Origin: Hymenobacter rubidus
GTDB taxonomy: Bacteria > Bacteroidota > Bacteroidia > Cytophagales > Hymenobacteraceae
Assembly (NCBI RefSeq): GCF_016734815.1
Contig: NZ_JAERQF010000013.1
Coordinates: 1 to 64,000 of the forward strand
Direction of reading: 5' to 3'
DNA: 64,000 nucleotides
The position numbers and the translations under genes were made by a program. Each line of letters starts with the position of its first letter. Within the stretch, counting starts at the first letter, position 1. A model generated the notes under the pieces. The model had not been told where the DNA came from, did no database searches, and was given only the letters and a program-made list of their open reading frames with translations. Shown here one piece after another: positions 18,595 to 27,854 of this stretch.

Positions 18595-20556
18595 TTACTG
18601 CGGCTGCACCACAAAGCCGCCGCGCGCCGGCAGCGTGATGCTGGTGGTGCCGCCGGCTACTTCCCTGGTGCTGAAACTGCGGTTGGTGTCGCCATCGGTG
18701 ATAAGCGCGCCGGCTTTCAGGCCCAGCTTTCCAAGGTCGAGCCGGATGGTCTTGGGCTGGTCGGTGGCATTGATGCCGGCCACGTACCACGCGCCGCCGG
18801 GGGCCTGGCGGGCCAGCACCGCGTACTGGCCGGGAAAGCCGTCGAGCAAACGCACATCGGCCCAGCGGGGCGGCAGTTTTTTCAGGAAGTCCTGCACGTA
18901 GGCGGGCTGCCGGGCCATGCCCTCGTCGGTTTCGGCATAGTGCTGAATGCCCGACTGAAATACCACCGACAACGCCAGCTCGAAGGCATTGGAGGTGCGG
19001 CGCTGCTTGCCGTTGATTTCCGAAAAAGCCACGGGCGTGAAGTCCATCGGCCCCACAGCGTTACGGGTAAATGGCAGCGTGGCGCAGTGCGTGGGCTCCT
19101 GGTCGGTGTTGGCCTGGTCGAAGGTCAGAAATTCGAAGCCGCGTACAGCTTCCATGCTCACAAGGTTGGGATAGGTGCGGTTCCAGCCCCTGGGGATGGT
19201 GGTGCCGTGAAAGCTGACCAGCAGCCCGGCCGTGGCGGCGTCGGTCAACAGGTCCTGGTAGTAATTCATGAACGACTGCCCGTCGCCCCCGAAAAAGTCG
19301 ATTTTTACCCCCGCGATGCCCATCTGCCGGAGACGGGTGAACTCGGCCCGCCGGCTGGCAGCGTCAAACAGTTTGTTGATGGGCGTTTGCGGGGCCTCGT
19401 TCCAGTGGCCGTTCGAGTTGTACCACACCAGCAGGCGCACGTTTTTGCCACGGGCGTAGGCAGCCAGCTCGGCCATCTTGTCGTAGCCAATCTGCGTGTC
19501 CCACAGGGCATCAACCAGGCAGTACTCCCACCCCATGGTGGCGGCATAGTCGATGAAGCGGCGCTGCACGTCGTAGGTGGTGTTCTTATCGCCCAGCAGC
19601 ACCCACGACCACGACGCCCGGCCCGCAGCCGTGGGCAGGGCGGCCGTGGTGGCCGGGGCGCTCAGGTCGGTGGTCAGCGTCGACTCGACGACGGGGGCCA
19701 GCGTATTGCCCACCACCAGCACGCGCCAGGGCGAGCGCCAGGGCAGGCGGCCTTCGGGCAGCACGGAGGCCGTGGGCGTGGTGCCCTCCGGGGCCTGAGC
19801 AAAGGCAATGCCGTACTCGCCCCCGGGCGACTGGTGCGCCAAGTGGCTGCCGCAGTAGTCGCGGCCCATGTTGGCTTCAGTGAGCAGCAGCCAGTGCCCG
19901 TTGGCCTGAAACAGCGCCGGAAACGACCACCCTTCGCCCAATGGCGAGACCGTGCCCGCCGCCACTTCCTGCTGGTAGTATTCCTCGTACGAAGGCTGGG
20001 TTTTGGCCCAGCCGGTACCGGCTTTGGCGTGCGGGTGCAGCCAGCCTTTGGTCCCTGCAGGCAGGCTGAAGGTGGTTTTTTCGGCCGTAATATGCTGAAT
20101 GTCCTGGCTTGTGCCGGCTACCACGTAGCGCAGCGCCACGCCATCGTTCGATACCTGAAACTCCACGTCCAGCTGCGGGCCACCCGCCGGGCCCGCGAAA
20201 TGCACAACCCGGCAGTTGGCCTTATAAGCGCACGCGGAGCGCTTGTCGGTCACGAGCTGGTAGCTGTCGGTTATGGCCGTCACCTTATCGGCGCGCACCA
20301 GTTTCAGCTTTTGGGTCAGGTCGGCGCTGGCCAGCACCAGGCCCAGACGGGAAGGCCGCAGGATTTCGGTGCGGTCGTAGCGCACGGCGTAGCTGGGGCG
20401 GCCCTGACTGTCCAGGTCCACGGTCACTTGAATCATCCCGTTGGGACTGGCTACGCGAACAGGTTCAGCGGCCCGGGCGGGGGCAGTGGCCAAAAGGCCC
20501 AGGGCCGTCAGAAGAAGAGAATAGCGCATCAGGTACTTAGAAAAGCAAACAGTCAT
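18595..20556 (-). CDS. GH97 glycosidase, retaining (alpha-galactosidase-like)
   Basis: The protein has 653 residues from ATG 20556, whose ATGA overlaps the stop of the upstream GH43 and suggests translational coupling; a second ATG at 20529 (MRYSLLLTALG) gives an equally good signal peptide. The N-terminal beta-super-sandwich is followed by the barrel with WEYCLVDALW. Asp420 in GVKIDFFGGDGQ matches the nucleophile Asp of retaining GH97 enzymes such as BT1871, and Glu469 in VSMEAVRG is the likely acid/base. The inverting SusB-type alpha-glucosidases lack that Asp, so alpha-galactosidase or beta-L-arabinopyranosidase activity is more likely. The family needs Ca2+. Confidence 0.88.
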   Translation of the reverse strand: MTVCFSKYLMRYSLLLTALGLLATAPARAAEPVRVASPNGMIQVTVDLDSQGRPSYAVRYDRTEILRPSRLGLVLASADLTQKLKLVRADKVTAITDSYQLVTDKRSACAYKANCRVVHFAGPAGGPQLDVEFQVSNDGVALRYVVAGTSQDIQHITAEKTTFSLPAGTKGWLHPHAKAGTGWAKTQPSYEEYYQQEVAAGTVSPLGEGWSFPALFQANGHWLLLTEANMGRDYCGSHLAHQSPGGEYGIAFAQAPEGTTPTASVLPEGRLPWRSPWRVLVVGNTLAPVVESTLTTDLSAPATTAALPTAAGRASWSWVLLGDKNTTYDVQRRFIDYAATMGWEYCLVDALWDTQIGYDKMAELAAYARGKNVRLLVWYNSNGHWNEAPQTPINKLFDAASRRAEFTRLRQMGIAGVKIDFFGGDGQSFMNYYQDLLTDAATAGLLVSFHGTTIPRGWNRTYPNLVSMEAVRGFEFLTFDQANTDQEPTHCATLPFTRNAVGPMDFTPVAFSEINGKQRRTSNAFELALSVVFQSGIQHYAETDEGMARQPAYVQDFLKKLPPRWADVRLLDGFPGQYAVLARQAPGGAWYVAGINATDQPKTIRLDLGKLGLKAGALITDGDTNRSFSTREVAGGTTSITLPARGGFVVQPQ

Positions 20557-22667
20557 TTCACCACTTCCCACGCAAAACAAGCCCCGTCGCGGCGGTTGGG
20601 GCGGGTGCCGGGTGCGTCGGCTGAGCACAGGCTGCCGGCGTGGGGGTCGGCGAAGAGGTAGCGGTGGGTCAGCAGCGATTGCAGCATCAGGTCGCCGCGC
20701 TGCATGTCCTGCCACTGGAAGAGCGAGGCGTCGCCCTGCTCCTCTTTTTCCAGCCGGACTTCGGCCAGGCCGCCCAGGCCGCGCACCGTCACCCAGCCGC
20801 CGGTGGCTGCCGACTGCAGGGCCACGCGCCCCCGGCCCCTATCCACCACGCGGAAGCGGCGGGCCGAGCCGTCGGCGGCCAGCTTGTCGCGGGTGGCTAC
20901 CGGGCGCACAAAGTTTTTCCAGCCCACCAGCACCGTGCTATCGGCCAGGCTCGTGAGCTGGATTTCCTGGCCGTAGGGAATGGGCCGCGTCAGACCGCGC
21001 GCACGGGGCTCGGCCACTTCGAAGGTGTTGAAGTCGGCGTAGCCACCGTCTTTGCCCAGGGTGTTGTAGTTGAAGAGGCCATAGCGCACCCCCTGGAAGG
21101 TACGCAGCTGAAATACCATCGTGCATTCCGGCCCCAGCTCGGTGAAGGTTCGCCCATCGAAGCTGTAGCTGAAGCGGGCCTTTTCGGTGTCGAAGTTGCA
21201 GCTGGCGCGCAGCCACAGGTGCGGGCTGGCCAGCGGCTGCCGGGCCGTTTGGCCGGTTACGTGGTCGTACTGGCGCAGCTCCAAGCCGCTGGTTTCACGG
21301 GCTGCGCCCAGCCAGGCGTAGGGCCAGTTCAACAGGGCCAGTCCGGCCACGTCGCCGAGCTGCAGCTTGCTCAAATCCACCTCCGTTGTCACCACCGATT
21401 CGGGGCCCACGGCGCGTTGGGTGAGCGTGTTGCGGGCCTGCCAGAAATCGGGCGCGGGCAGGGCGTGCAGGCGCAGGTGGCCCTTACGCTCGCTGAGCGA
21501 CCATTTGCCGGCCGTGGGCGCGTGGTTCCACTGCCACACCGGTTGCAGGGCGGCGGCGGCGAAATCGTCGCTGCGGCGGTAGGGCGCATGCGGGGTGTCG
21601 GTGGCGCCGGTGTTGGGCTTCACCCAGGTGCCGGGCGTGCGCGTGAGGTTGCCGGGCAGGCCGAAGTAAGGCCAGCCGTCTTGCCAGGTTACGGGGGAAA
21701 GGCAGGTGAGCCGGCCAATGGAGTTGTGGTCCATCATCGACCAGCCCCACCACTCCCCGGCCGGCGTTTGCACCAGCCCGCCCTGGTGCAGCGTGATGCT
21801 CCGTACGAGGTTCGGGACCGGCGGGGCCAGCTTGAACGGCGGCTGGCTGCCGCCGACCAGCTGGTAGCCCGTGCCGAAGCCCAGGTTTTCCTCGGCGCTG
21901 ATTACCTGCACCTGGTAGGGGCCGCGCGGACTATCGGCCCGCAAACACACCTGGTAGCATAGCGGGTCGTAAATGGTGTTGGTAATGTAATACTTGCCGT
22001 CAATCTTGTAGAAGTGGCTGCCCTCGCCCGCCCCGCTGCCCTTGGTGGCAATCAGCTGCTCCGAGCCGGGCCGAATGTCGGTCAGGTCGTCGGTCAGCTC
22101 GGCCAGGTGCACGTCCTCGTAGCCCCAGATGACATACACCTTGCCATCATCGTCAAACAGTACCGAGAGGTCGTGAAACGACTTTTTCAGCTCGGTGTGC
22201 GTCCACGGACCTTTGGGGTTGGTGGCGGTGTAAAGCTGGGTTTTGCGCCCGTTCACGTTGGTGAAGATGTAGAACTTGCCATTGTGGTAGCGGAAGCTCG
22301 GGGCCCAGATGCCCTGCCCGTAGATGCTCTTGCCGTCCTCCAGCCGGTAGGCGGGCCCGAAGTCGAGCGTGCCGGCCGCGTAGGTCAGAAATTCCCAGTT
22401 CACCAGGTCTTTGGAGTGCAGCACCGGCAGGCCCGGCATGGCGTGCATGGTGGTGCCGGTGAGGTAGTAATCAGTGCCCACCCGGATGAGGTCGGGGTCG
22501 GAAAATTCGTCGTAAAACAGCGGGTTGGTGAAGGTGCCGTTGCCGTTATCCGAAGTCCAGGTAGGCGCGGTAAGGAAGCCCGGAGTCGCTTTTTTTTGTG
22601 CTATGGCTGGCAGCCCGGCCGCTAATAGCCAGCCGACACAGCAGATTTTAGTTAGTAAGCCTCTCAC
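20553..22667 (-). CDS. GH43 (GH43_12-like) with C-terminal beta-sandwich and trefoil-like tail
   Basis: The protein has 704 residues from a GTG start (MRGLLTKICCVGW), with signal peptide ending AIAQ. The GH43 propeller spans about 40-370: base Asp in EFSDPDLIRV, modulator in SVLFDDDGKVY, acid Glu in AGEGSHFYKI. Residues about 385-560 form a concanavalin-like sandwich typical of beta-xylosidase/arabinofuranosidase GH43 enzymes, and the last 130 residues (VALQSAATGGWVTV, LMLQSLLTHRYLF) look like a fascin/trefoil-type binding module. Expected role: exo-removal of alpha-L-arabinofuranose or beta-xylose. It overlaps the GH97 gene by four bases. Confidence 0.87.
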   Translation of the reverse strand: MRGLLTKICCVGWLLAAGLPAIAQKKATPGFLTAPTWTSDNGNGTFTNPLFYDEFSDPDLIRVGTDYYLTGTTMHAMPGLPVLHSKDLVNWEFLTYAAGTLDFGPAYRLEDGKSIYGQGIWAPSFRYHNGKFYIFTNVNGRKTQLYTATNPKGPWTHTELKKSFHDLSVLFDDDGKVYVIWGYEDVHLAELTDDLTDIRPGSEQLIATKGSGAGEGSHFYKIDGKYYITNTIYDPLCYQVCLRADSPRGPYQVQVISAEENLGFGTGYQLVGGSQPPFKLAPPVPNLVRSITLHQGGLVQTPAGEWWGWSMMDHNSIGRLTCLSPVTWQDGWPYFGLPGNLTRTPGTWVKPNTGATDTPHAPYRRSDDFAAAALQPVWQWNHAPTAGKWSLSERKGHLRLHALPAPDFWQARNTLTQRAVGPESVVTTEVDLSKLQLGDVAGLALLNWPYAWLGAARETSGLELRQYDHVTGQTARQPLASPHLWLRASCNFDTEKARFSYSFDGRTFTELGPECTMVFQLRTFQGVRYGLFNYNTLGKDGGYADFNTFEVAEPRARGLTRPIPYGQEIQLTSLADSTVLVGWKNFVRPVATRDKLAADGSARRFRVVDRGRGRVALQSAATGGWVTVRGLGGLAEVRLEKEEQGDASLFQWQDMQRGDLMLQSLLTHRYLFADPHAGSLCSADAPGTRPNRRDGACFAWEVVK

Positions 22668-22732
22668 GTTGCGGTTAATTGGTTCATTATCAATAAAATA
22701 GTCCGGTATTAGCGTGTTTACTTTCTGCGATA

Positions 22733-23905
22733 CTAGGACTTCGCCGGAGCCCCGCCGGCATAGCGGTACATCTCACTGGCCGCCAGCAGGAAAGCCCCCA
22801 CCCCGAAGTTGGCCGTGGAGTTCTTGTCCACCACCTGGCCGGGAATGGCTTTCTCGCCGATGGGCTGCACGTAGCCCAGCGTGCCGTCGGGCTGCAGGGC
22901 GGTGGTGGTGAGGTACTGCCAGCCTTTCATCGCCGTGGGCAAGTACTGCTTCTGGTCGAGCACGCCGTGGTTGATTCCCCAGAGGTAGGCATAAGTGTTA
23001 AAGGCCGTGCCGCTGGTTTCGGGGCCGGGGGCGTGCGCCGGGTCGAGCAGGCTGCGGGTCCAGTAGCCTTCGGGCTGCTGCGCTTTCTGGAGGGCAGCGG
23101 CCAGACCGCGGTACTTGGCCAGGTACTCGGGGCGGTGCGGGTCGGTGGCGGGCAGGTCCTGCAGCACCTTGGCCAGGCCCGCAAACACCCAGCCGTCGCC
23201 CCGCGCCCAGAAGTCCTTCCGGCCGTTCACCGACTTGTGCTGGGGGTACACGTACTTGGCGTCGCGGTAGTAGAGGCCGGTTTCAGCGTCGTACATAATG
23301 CTGTTGGCGTAACCGAAATATTCGTGCAGCTTCTCTAAATACTGCGGGTTTTTGGTCACGCCGTAGAGCTTGGTCATCACCGGCATCACCATGTAGAGGC
23401 CGTCGGCCCACCACCAGTAATCGTTCTGGCTGGTGCTCATTTCGTATTCCATCACCTCGCGGGCGCGGGCAATGCGCACCGGCTCGGGCTTGATTTTATA
23501 GAGGTCGATGTAGGTCTGGAAGCACACCTGCCAGTCGCCGAACAGCACGTAGTCCGGCGTTTCGCCATACTTGTATTTCCAGGCGGCCTTGTCGGTCGAG
23601 GTGGCACCCTGCCAGTTGTTAAACACCGCCCAGTCCTCGGCGTACTGGCGGTACTTTTCGTTTTTGGTCACGGCGTAGGCGGCCATGTTGCCGGTCTGGT
23701 AGGCCGCATTGTCCCAGAAGGAGCGCACCTGCGCCGGGTGGCCAGCCTGCCAGTGGTCGTTCACTTTCGTGATGAGGGCCAGCACCTCGGCGGGCTGGGG
23801 CCGGCCGGTTTTCGCGCCGGCCTGGGCAGTGGCGCAACCGGTGTTAAGCAGGCTGACAACTCCCAACAAAGCGGCTCCCAGCAGACGATTAAAGTATTGT
23901 GACAT
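22733..23905 (-). CDS. GH105 unsaturated uronyl hydrolase, probable lipoprotein
   Basis: This 390-residue (alpha/alpha)6-barrel protein has Asp168 in WWWADGLYM as the catalytic Asp known from YteR, and the family segment FWARGDGWVFAGL. The N-terminus is a hydrophobic stretch ending NTGC (Cys24), an imperfect lipobox. GH105 enzymes hydrate and remove unsaturated uronic acids left by lyases. Its presence implies a polysaccharide lyase upstream in the pathway; within this window the only candidate is the BNR_4 propeller of the GH16 fusion. In Bacteroides arabinogalactan loci, GH105 acts on unsaturated glucuronate after rhamnose removal. Confidence 0.9.
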   Translation of the reverse strand: MSQYFNRLLGAALLGVVSLLNTGCATAQAGAKTGRPQPAEVLALITKVNDHWQAGHPAQVRSFWDNAAYQTGNMAAYAVTKNEKYRQYAEDWAVFNNWQGATSTDKAAWKYKYGETPDYVLFGDWQVCFQTYIDLYKIKPEPVRIARAREVMEYEMSTSQNDYWWWADGLYMVMPVMTKLYGVTKNPQYLEKLHEYFGYANSIMYDAETGLYYRDAKYVYPQHKSVNGRKDFWARGDGWVFAGLAKVLQDLPATDPHRPEYLAKYRGLAAALQKAQQPEGYWTRSLLDPAHAPGPETSGTAFNTYAYLWGINHGVLDQKQYLPTAMKGWQYLTTTALQPDGTLGYVQPIGEKAIPGQVVDKNSTANFGVGAFLLAASEMYRYAGGAPAKS

Positions 23906-23938
23906 AGTAAATTAAAGTTGGTTGTTCCGCCAATGGCG

Positions 23939-26083
23939 CTAGGGCACCCGCACCGGCGCAATGCCAGCGTGCGTGGGCACCACCGGCCGGATGCTGCCGT
24001 CGGCGTTAAATTCCAGCTTGTCGATGCACACCTCGCGGTGAAAGCCGGCCTCCTGGCCCATGCCGAGGCCCTGCGGGTAGGTGAAGCGGTGGTACACCAC
24101 GTACCACTCGTCACGCCCCGGCACCTGCACCACCGAGTTGTGGCCGGTGCCGTAGATGCCCGACGCCGGTTCTTTACTGATTACCAGGTTATTGGCCGGC
24201 ACCGTAATCGGGCCCAGCGGCGAAGCGGCCGTGCCGTAGCGCACGCGGTAGTCGGGGCTGCGCGTGTCGTTTTCGCTCCACATGAAGTAGTAGGTGCCGT
24301 TGCGGAAGAAAGCGTAGGCGCCCTCCCGAAAGGTGGCATCGGGCGTGAGCACCCGCGTGGTACCGGGCTTCAGGCTCAGCAGGTCGTCGGCCAGCTCGGC
24401 CCCGGCCAGGTAGCCATTGCCCCAGTAGAGGTATAGTTTGCCGGTTTTAGGGTCGCGGAAAGCCGCTGGGTCAATCTGCTGGCCGCCCTTCACGCTTTCG
24501 GGCAGCTTATCGAGCAGCGGCTGGCCCGAGTCTTTGAACGGGCCGGTGGGGCTGTCGGACAGCGCCACTCCTATTTTGGCCCCGGCGCAGAAATAATAGG
24601 CGTAACGGTAGCCAGCGGCCGTTTTTTGCTCGATGATGGTGGGAGCCCAGGCGCTTTTTTTCGCCCAGCTCACATCCTTGGGCAGGTCCAGGATAACGCC
24701 CTCGTCCTGCCAGTGCACTAGGTCAGGCGACGAAAACGCCTTGAAGGACGTGCCCGACCAGCCGGTGAAGCCGTCGCTGGTCGGATAGAGGTAGAACCGC
24801 CTGGTTTTCTGCGAGTACAGGATGTCCGGGTCGGCGTAGTAGCCAGTCAGGGCGGGGTTGTGGGTTTCGGTGGCGCTCACGGCGTAGGTCTGCGGCTGGC
24901 CGCCGGTGCCGATGGTGTAACGCACCAGACCTTTCGTGAAATCCTGCGGCCCGGCAGGCTTGACAGTAACGCCCGCGAAGCCGGTAAACTCCGGGTTGAA
25001 CGCCGTAAGCCGCGTGCCCGGCTGCACCAAGAAGGCCACCTTGCCAGCTGCCGTGTCCACGGCCGTGTTCAGTGGGCGGATGGCGGGGTTGCGGGCCGTG
25101 GGCAGCACGTCGGCCGGGCGCAGCCAGCGCTGCGCCAGCCGGGCGGCCTCGGCGGCTGTGATGGGCATGACGGTGCCGTGACGGGGGTGGAAGTTCATGC
25201 TCACCTCGCCGTCTACTACCTTGAAATCCTGCAGGTTGCTGGTGCGTGTGAACTGGTAGCGCCCGCTGGTGTACATGTCGTACATCAGGATGTAGTCGCC
25301 CGAGTCGTTGAGCTGAAAGGTGCCCGCGCCCTCTACCGGAATGCTGGTTTGCTGCACGTATTTATCACGCAGCACGTAGCCGCCGGTCAGCCGGTCCGAT
25401 ACGGCGATTTTGATGCCGTTGCCCTGCCCTTCGGTCTTGAAAAACAGGTAGTACTTGCCGTCCTTCGCCACAATATCGCCGTCGATGCACGAGCCGTTGG
25501 TGGGCGAGAAAAACAGCTGCTTCGGCTCGCCTTCCAGGTCGGTGAAGTCCTTATTGGCGTAGGCGTAGTAAATTTTATCGGGGTCGTTGCCGTGCTTGAG
25601 CGAGAAGTACACCAAGTACTTCTTTGCCTGCGGGTCGTAGATGGTTTGGGGGGCCCACACACGCAGCAGGTTTTCCTGGCCGGGGTAGCGTTTCTGGAAA
25701 TTAATTTTACTGGAAGTCCAGTTAATCAAGTCGTTGGATTTGAGCAGCACCATGCCCCGATTCGAACTCCAACCCTTGGCCGATACCATGTCAGTAGCCA
25801 CCATGTAGAAGGTCTTGCCATCGGCCCCGCGCAGAATGTGCGGGTCGCGCACGCCCCCCGTCTCGCTGATGTCGGCCGAGGAAATGATGGGCCGGTTGCC
25901 GTTCAGGGCCGTGTAGTGAAAGCCATCGGGGCTAAGGGCGAAGCGAATAGCCTCTTCGGCCTTGTCATTGCCGGTGAAGTAGGCAAAAAGGTAGGCCGTG
26001 GTCCTGGGCGGAGCCGCAACGGCCGGCCCGCCCAGGCACAGCAGCCCGAGTAGTAGCACCAGCCCGGCAGGAAAATTCTTCAT
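23939..26083 (-). CDS. Tandem GH43-GH43 protein
   Basis: The protein has 714 residues from ATG 26083 (MKNFPAGLVLLLG), chosen because it begins a clean signal peptide and a longer frame would run into the GH29 gene. Two complete propellers are fused. Domain 1 (about 25-320): GGVRDPHILRG, CIDGDIVAKDG, PVEGAGTFQL. Domain 2 (about 400-705): YYADPDILYS, QQIDPAAFRDP, FREGAYAFFRNG. Each keeps all three GH43 carboxylates, so both may be active and could cooperate on neighbouring arabinose branches. It sits between GH29 and GH105 with short gaps in the operon. Confidence 0.88.
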   Translation of the reverse strand: MKNFPAGLVLLLGLLCLGGPAVAAPPRTTAYLFAYFTGNDKAEEAIRFALSPDGFHYTALNGNRPIISSADISETGGVRDPHILRGADGKTFYMVATDMVSAKGWSSNRGMVLLKSNDLINWTSSKINFQKRYPGQENLLRVWAPQTIYDPQAKKYLVYFSLKHGNDPDKIYYAYANKDFTDLEGEPKQLFFSPTNGSCIDGDIVAKDGKYYLFFKTEGQGNGIKIAVSDRLTGGYVLRDKYVQQTSIPVEGAGTFQLNDSGDYILMYDMYTSGRYQFTRTSNLQDFKVVDGEVSMNFHPRHGTVMPITAAEAARLAQRWLRPADVLPTARNPAIRPLNTAVDTAAGKVAFLVQPGTRLTAFNPEFTGFAGVTVKPAGPQDFTKGLVRYTIGTGGQPQTYAVSATETHNPALTGYYADPDILYSQKTRRFYLYPTSDGFTGWSGTSFKAFSSPDLVHWQDEGVILDLPKDVSWAKKSAWAPTIIEQKTAAGYRYAYYFCAGAKIGVALSDSPTGPFKDSGQPLLDKLPESVKGGQQIDPAAFRDPKTGKLYLYWGNGYLAGAELADDLLSLKPGTTRVLTPDATFREGAYAFFRNGTYYFMWSENDTRSPDYRVRYGTAASPLGPITVPANNLVISKEPASGIYGTGHNSVVQVPGRDEWYVVYHRFTYPQGLGMGQEAGFHREVCIDKLEFNADGSIRPVVPTHAGIAPVRVP

Positions 26084-26135
26084 GAACCAGAATTGAAAAC
26101 AATGATAAAATGGGGGGCTACAGGGATTTGTGCCA

Positions 26136-27782
26136 TTAGGCGGTGATTTTGAACGCGTAGGCCAGCCCGGCGGCCGGGGCCTGGGCTGGCAGCTGCACGC
26201 GCAGGCCCTGCGCTGTGCGCTCAAATTCCAGCGGCACGCCGGCGTGGCCCAGCAGCTCAATCCGGCGCACCGGCTGCGGGCGCAGCGGGCTACCGGCGGC
26301 CAGCGCAGCCAGCACCAGATACCCTTCGGTGGGCCAGCCCAAGGCCGTGGCATACAGCACGTCGCCCTTGGTCACGTAGCGGATGTCCTGCGCGCCCAGC
26401 GGCTTGCCCTTGCCCTCGTTGAAGCCCTGCGCGGTGAGCGGCGCGGCGGCGGCCAGCGCCGGCCCTTCGCCCAGCACCTGCCAGGGGCGGGTGCCGTAAA
26501 TGCTTTCGCCGTTGGCCCGCATCCAGGCGCCAATGCCCTCCACCACGGCGCGCTCCTGCTCGTCGATGGTGCCGTCGCCGCGCACGGGCACGCTCAGCAG
26601 CAGGTTGGCGTTTTTGCTCACCGCATCCACCAGCGTGTGAATCACCGTTTGGGCGCTCTTGTAGCCGTGGTGGTCGTAGATGCGGCGGTCGTAGTGCCAC
26701 TGGCCTAGGCAGGTATCGGTTTGCCAGGGCAAGGGCTCAATCACGTTGCTCTGACCCCGCTCGATATCCCAGACCAGGCATTTGCGCTGCTGCTCGTTCA
26801 GGATTTTGCCGTTTATCACGGCTTCGAGCCGGCCGCCGTGGCGGCGCAGGCTCTCGTTGTACATGTGCGCCGCAATGCGCAGGCCCACGTCGCTCACCGG
26901 CCACAGTGGCAGGGCCGTGTCGTCGAAGTACACGAGGTCGGGCTCGTACCGGTCCAGCAGCTCGATGGTGCGGCGGTAGAATTTTTCGCAGTACTCCTTG
27001 CTGGGCGGGATAGCCCCGTTGTTCCAGTCCCACTGGCCATGAATGGCGCCGGGGCGCTCGCTGCCCGCGCTCAGGGGGTGGTTTTGGGCGTACAGCGCCT
27101 GCGGGTCTTCGCCATGCCACCACTGGCCCCGGCCCTGGGCGGCGGTCAGGTGGCCATCGTAGGGCACGCCAGTTAGGGGGCCATTTTTGTCGGCCAGCTG
27201 GGCTGCCTCGAGCCAGCGCCAGGCATGAGCCGCGTGCACGCTCACGCCGAAGCGCAGGCCGTGCTTTTTGGCCGCTTTGGCCCAGCCGCCGATGAGGTCC
27301 TTTTTCGGCCCCAGGCGGGTCGAGTTCCAGGGCTGGTGCGCGCTTTTATATAGGTCGAAATTGTCGTGGTGGTTGGCCAGGGCCACGAAGTACCGGGCCC
27401 CGGACCGCTGGTAGAGGCCCACCAGCTCATCGGGGTTCCAGTTTTCGGCCTTCCAACTGTTTATCACGTCCTTAAACCCTGCTTTCGAGGGATGGCCGTA
27501 GTGCTGGAGGTGATAGTTGTACTGGTCGCTGCCCTCCTGGTACATGCCCCGGGCGTACCAGTCGCCGCGCTCGGGCTGGCACTGCGGCCCCCAGTGCGCC
27601 CAGATGCCAAACTTGGCGTCGCGGAACCACTCGGGCGTCTGGTACTGCGCCAGCGACTCCCAGGAGGGTTGGAACGGCCCGGCGGCAGCCGGTGGGCGGC
27701 CAGCGTAGCCCGTCACCAGGCCGGGCAGCCAGGCAGCCGGGGCGGCCAGGGCGAGGTTCTTGAGCAGGTCGCGGCGAAGCAT
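26136..27782 (-). CDS. GH29 alpha-L-fucosidase
   Basis: This 548-residue GH29 barrel has FGIWAHWGPQ and ANHHDNFDLY as conserved substrate-site segments and Asp287 in PDLVYFDD as the likely nucleophile. The N-terminus MLRRDLLKNLALA has a twin-arginine-like pattern, which is unusual beside the Sec signals of its neighbours. A beta-sandwich follows from about residue 450. Fucose caps are found on arabinogalactan-proteins, so removal of terminal alpha-L-fucose fits the locus. It is part of the enzyme operon. Confidence 0.9.
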   Translation of the reverse strand: MLRRDLLKNLALAAPAAWLPGLVTGYAGRPPAAAGPFQPSWESLAQYQTPEWFRDAKFGIWAHWGPQCQPERGDWYARGMYQEGSDQYNYHLQHYGHPSKAGFKDVINSWKAENWNPDELVGLYQRSGARYFVALANHHDNFDLYKSAHQPWNSTRLGPKKDLIGGWAKAAKKHGLRFGVSVHAAHAWRWLEAAQLADKNGPLTGVPYDGHLTAAQGRGQWWHGEDPQALYAQNHPLSAGSERPGAIHGQWDWNNGAIPPSKEYCEKFYRRTIELLDRYEPDLVYFDDTALPLWPVSDVGLRIAAHMYNESLRRHGGRLEAVINGKILNEQQRKCLVWDIERGQSNVIEPLPWQTDTCLGQWHYDRRIYDHHGYKSAQTVIHTLVDAVSKNANLLLSVPVRGDGTIDEQERAVVEGIGAWMRANGESIYGTRPWQVLGEGPALAAAAPLTAQGFNEGKGKPLGAQDIRYVTKGDVLYATALGWPTEGYLVLAALAAGSPLRPQPVRRIELLGHAGVPLEFERTAQGLRVQLPAQAPAAGLAYAFKITA

Positions 27783-27854
27783 GGGAGGTGGGAATTAATG
27801 GGAAGAGAAAGGTTTCAGCGCAGCACGGTCAGCTTTATCGGGTCAACCTTGTGG

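Noticed and set aside
20557..20715. Extended N-terminus of the GH97 gene
   Set aside because: The added 53 residues are Arg/Pro-rich and lie wholly within the upstream GH43 gene; ATG 20556 with an ATGA overlap is better.
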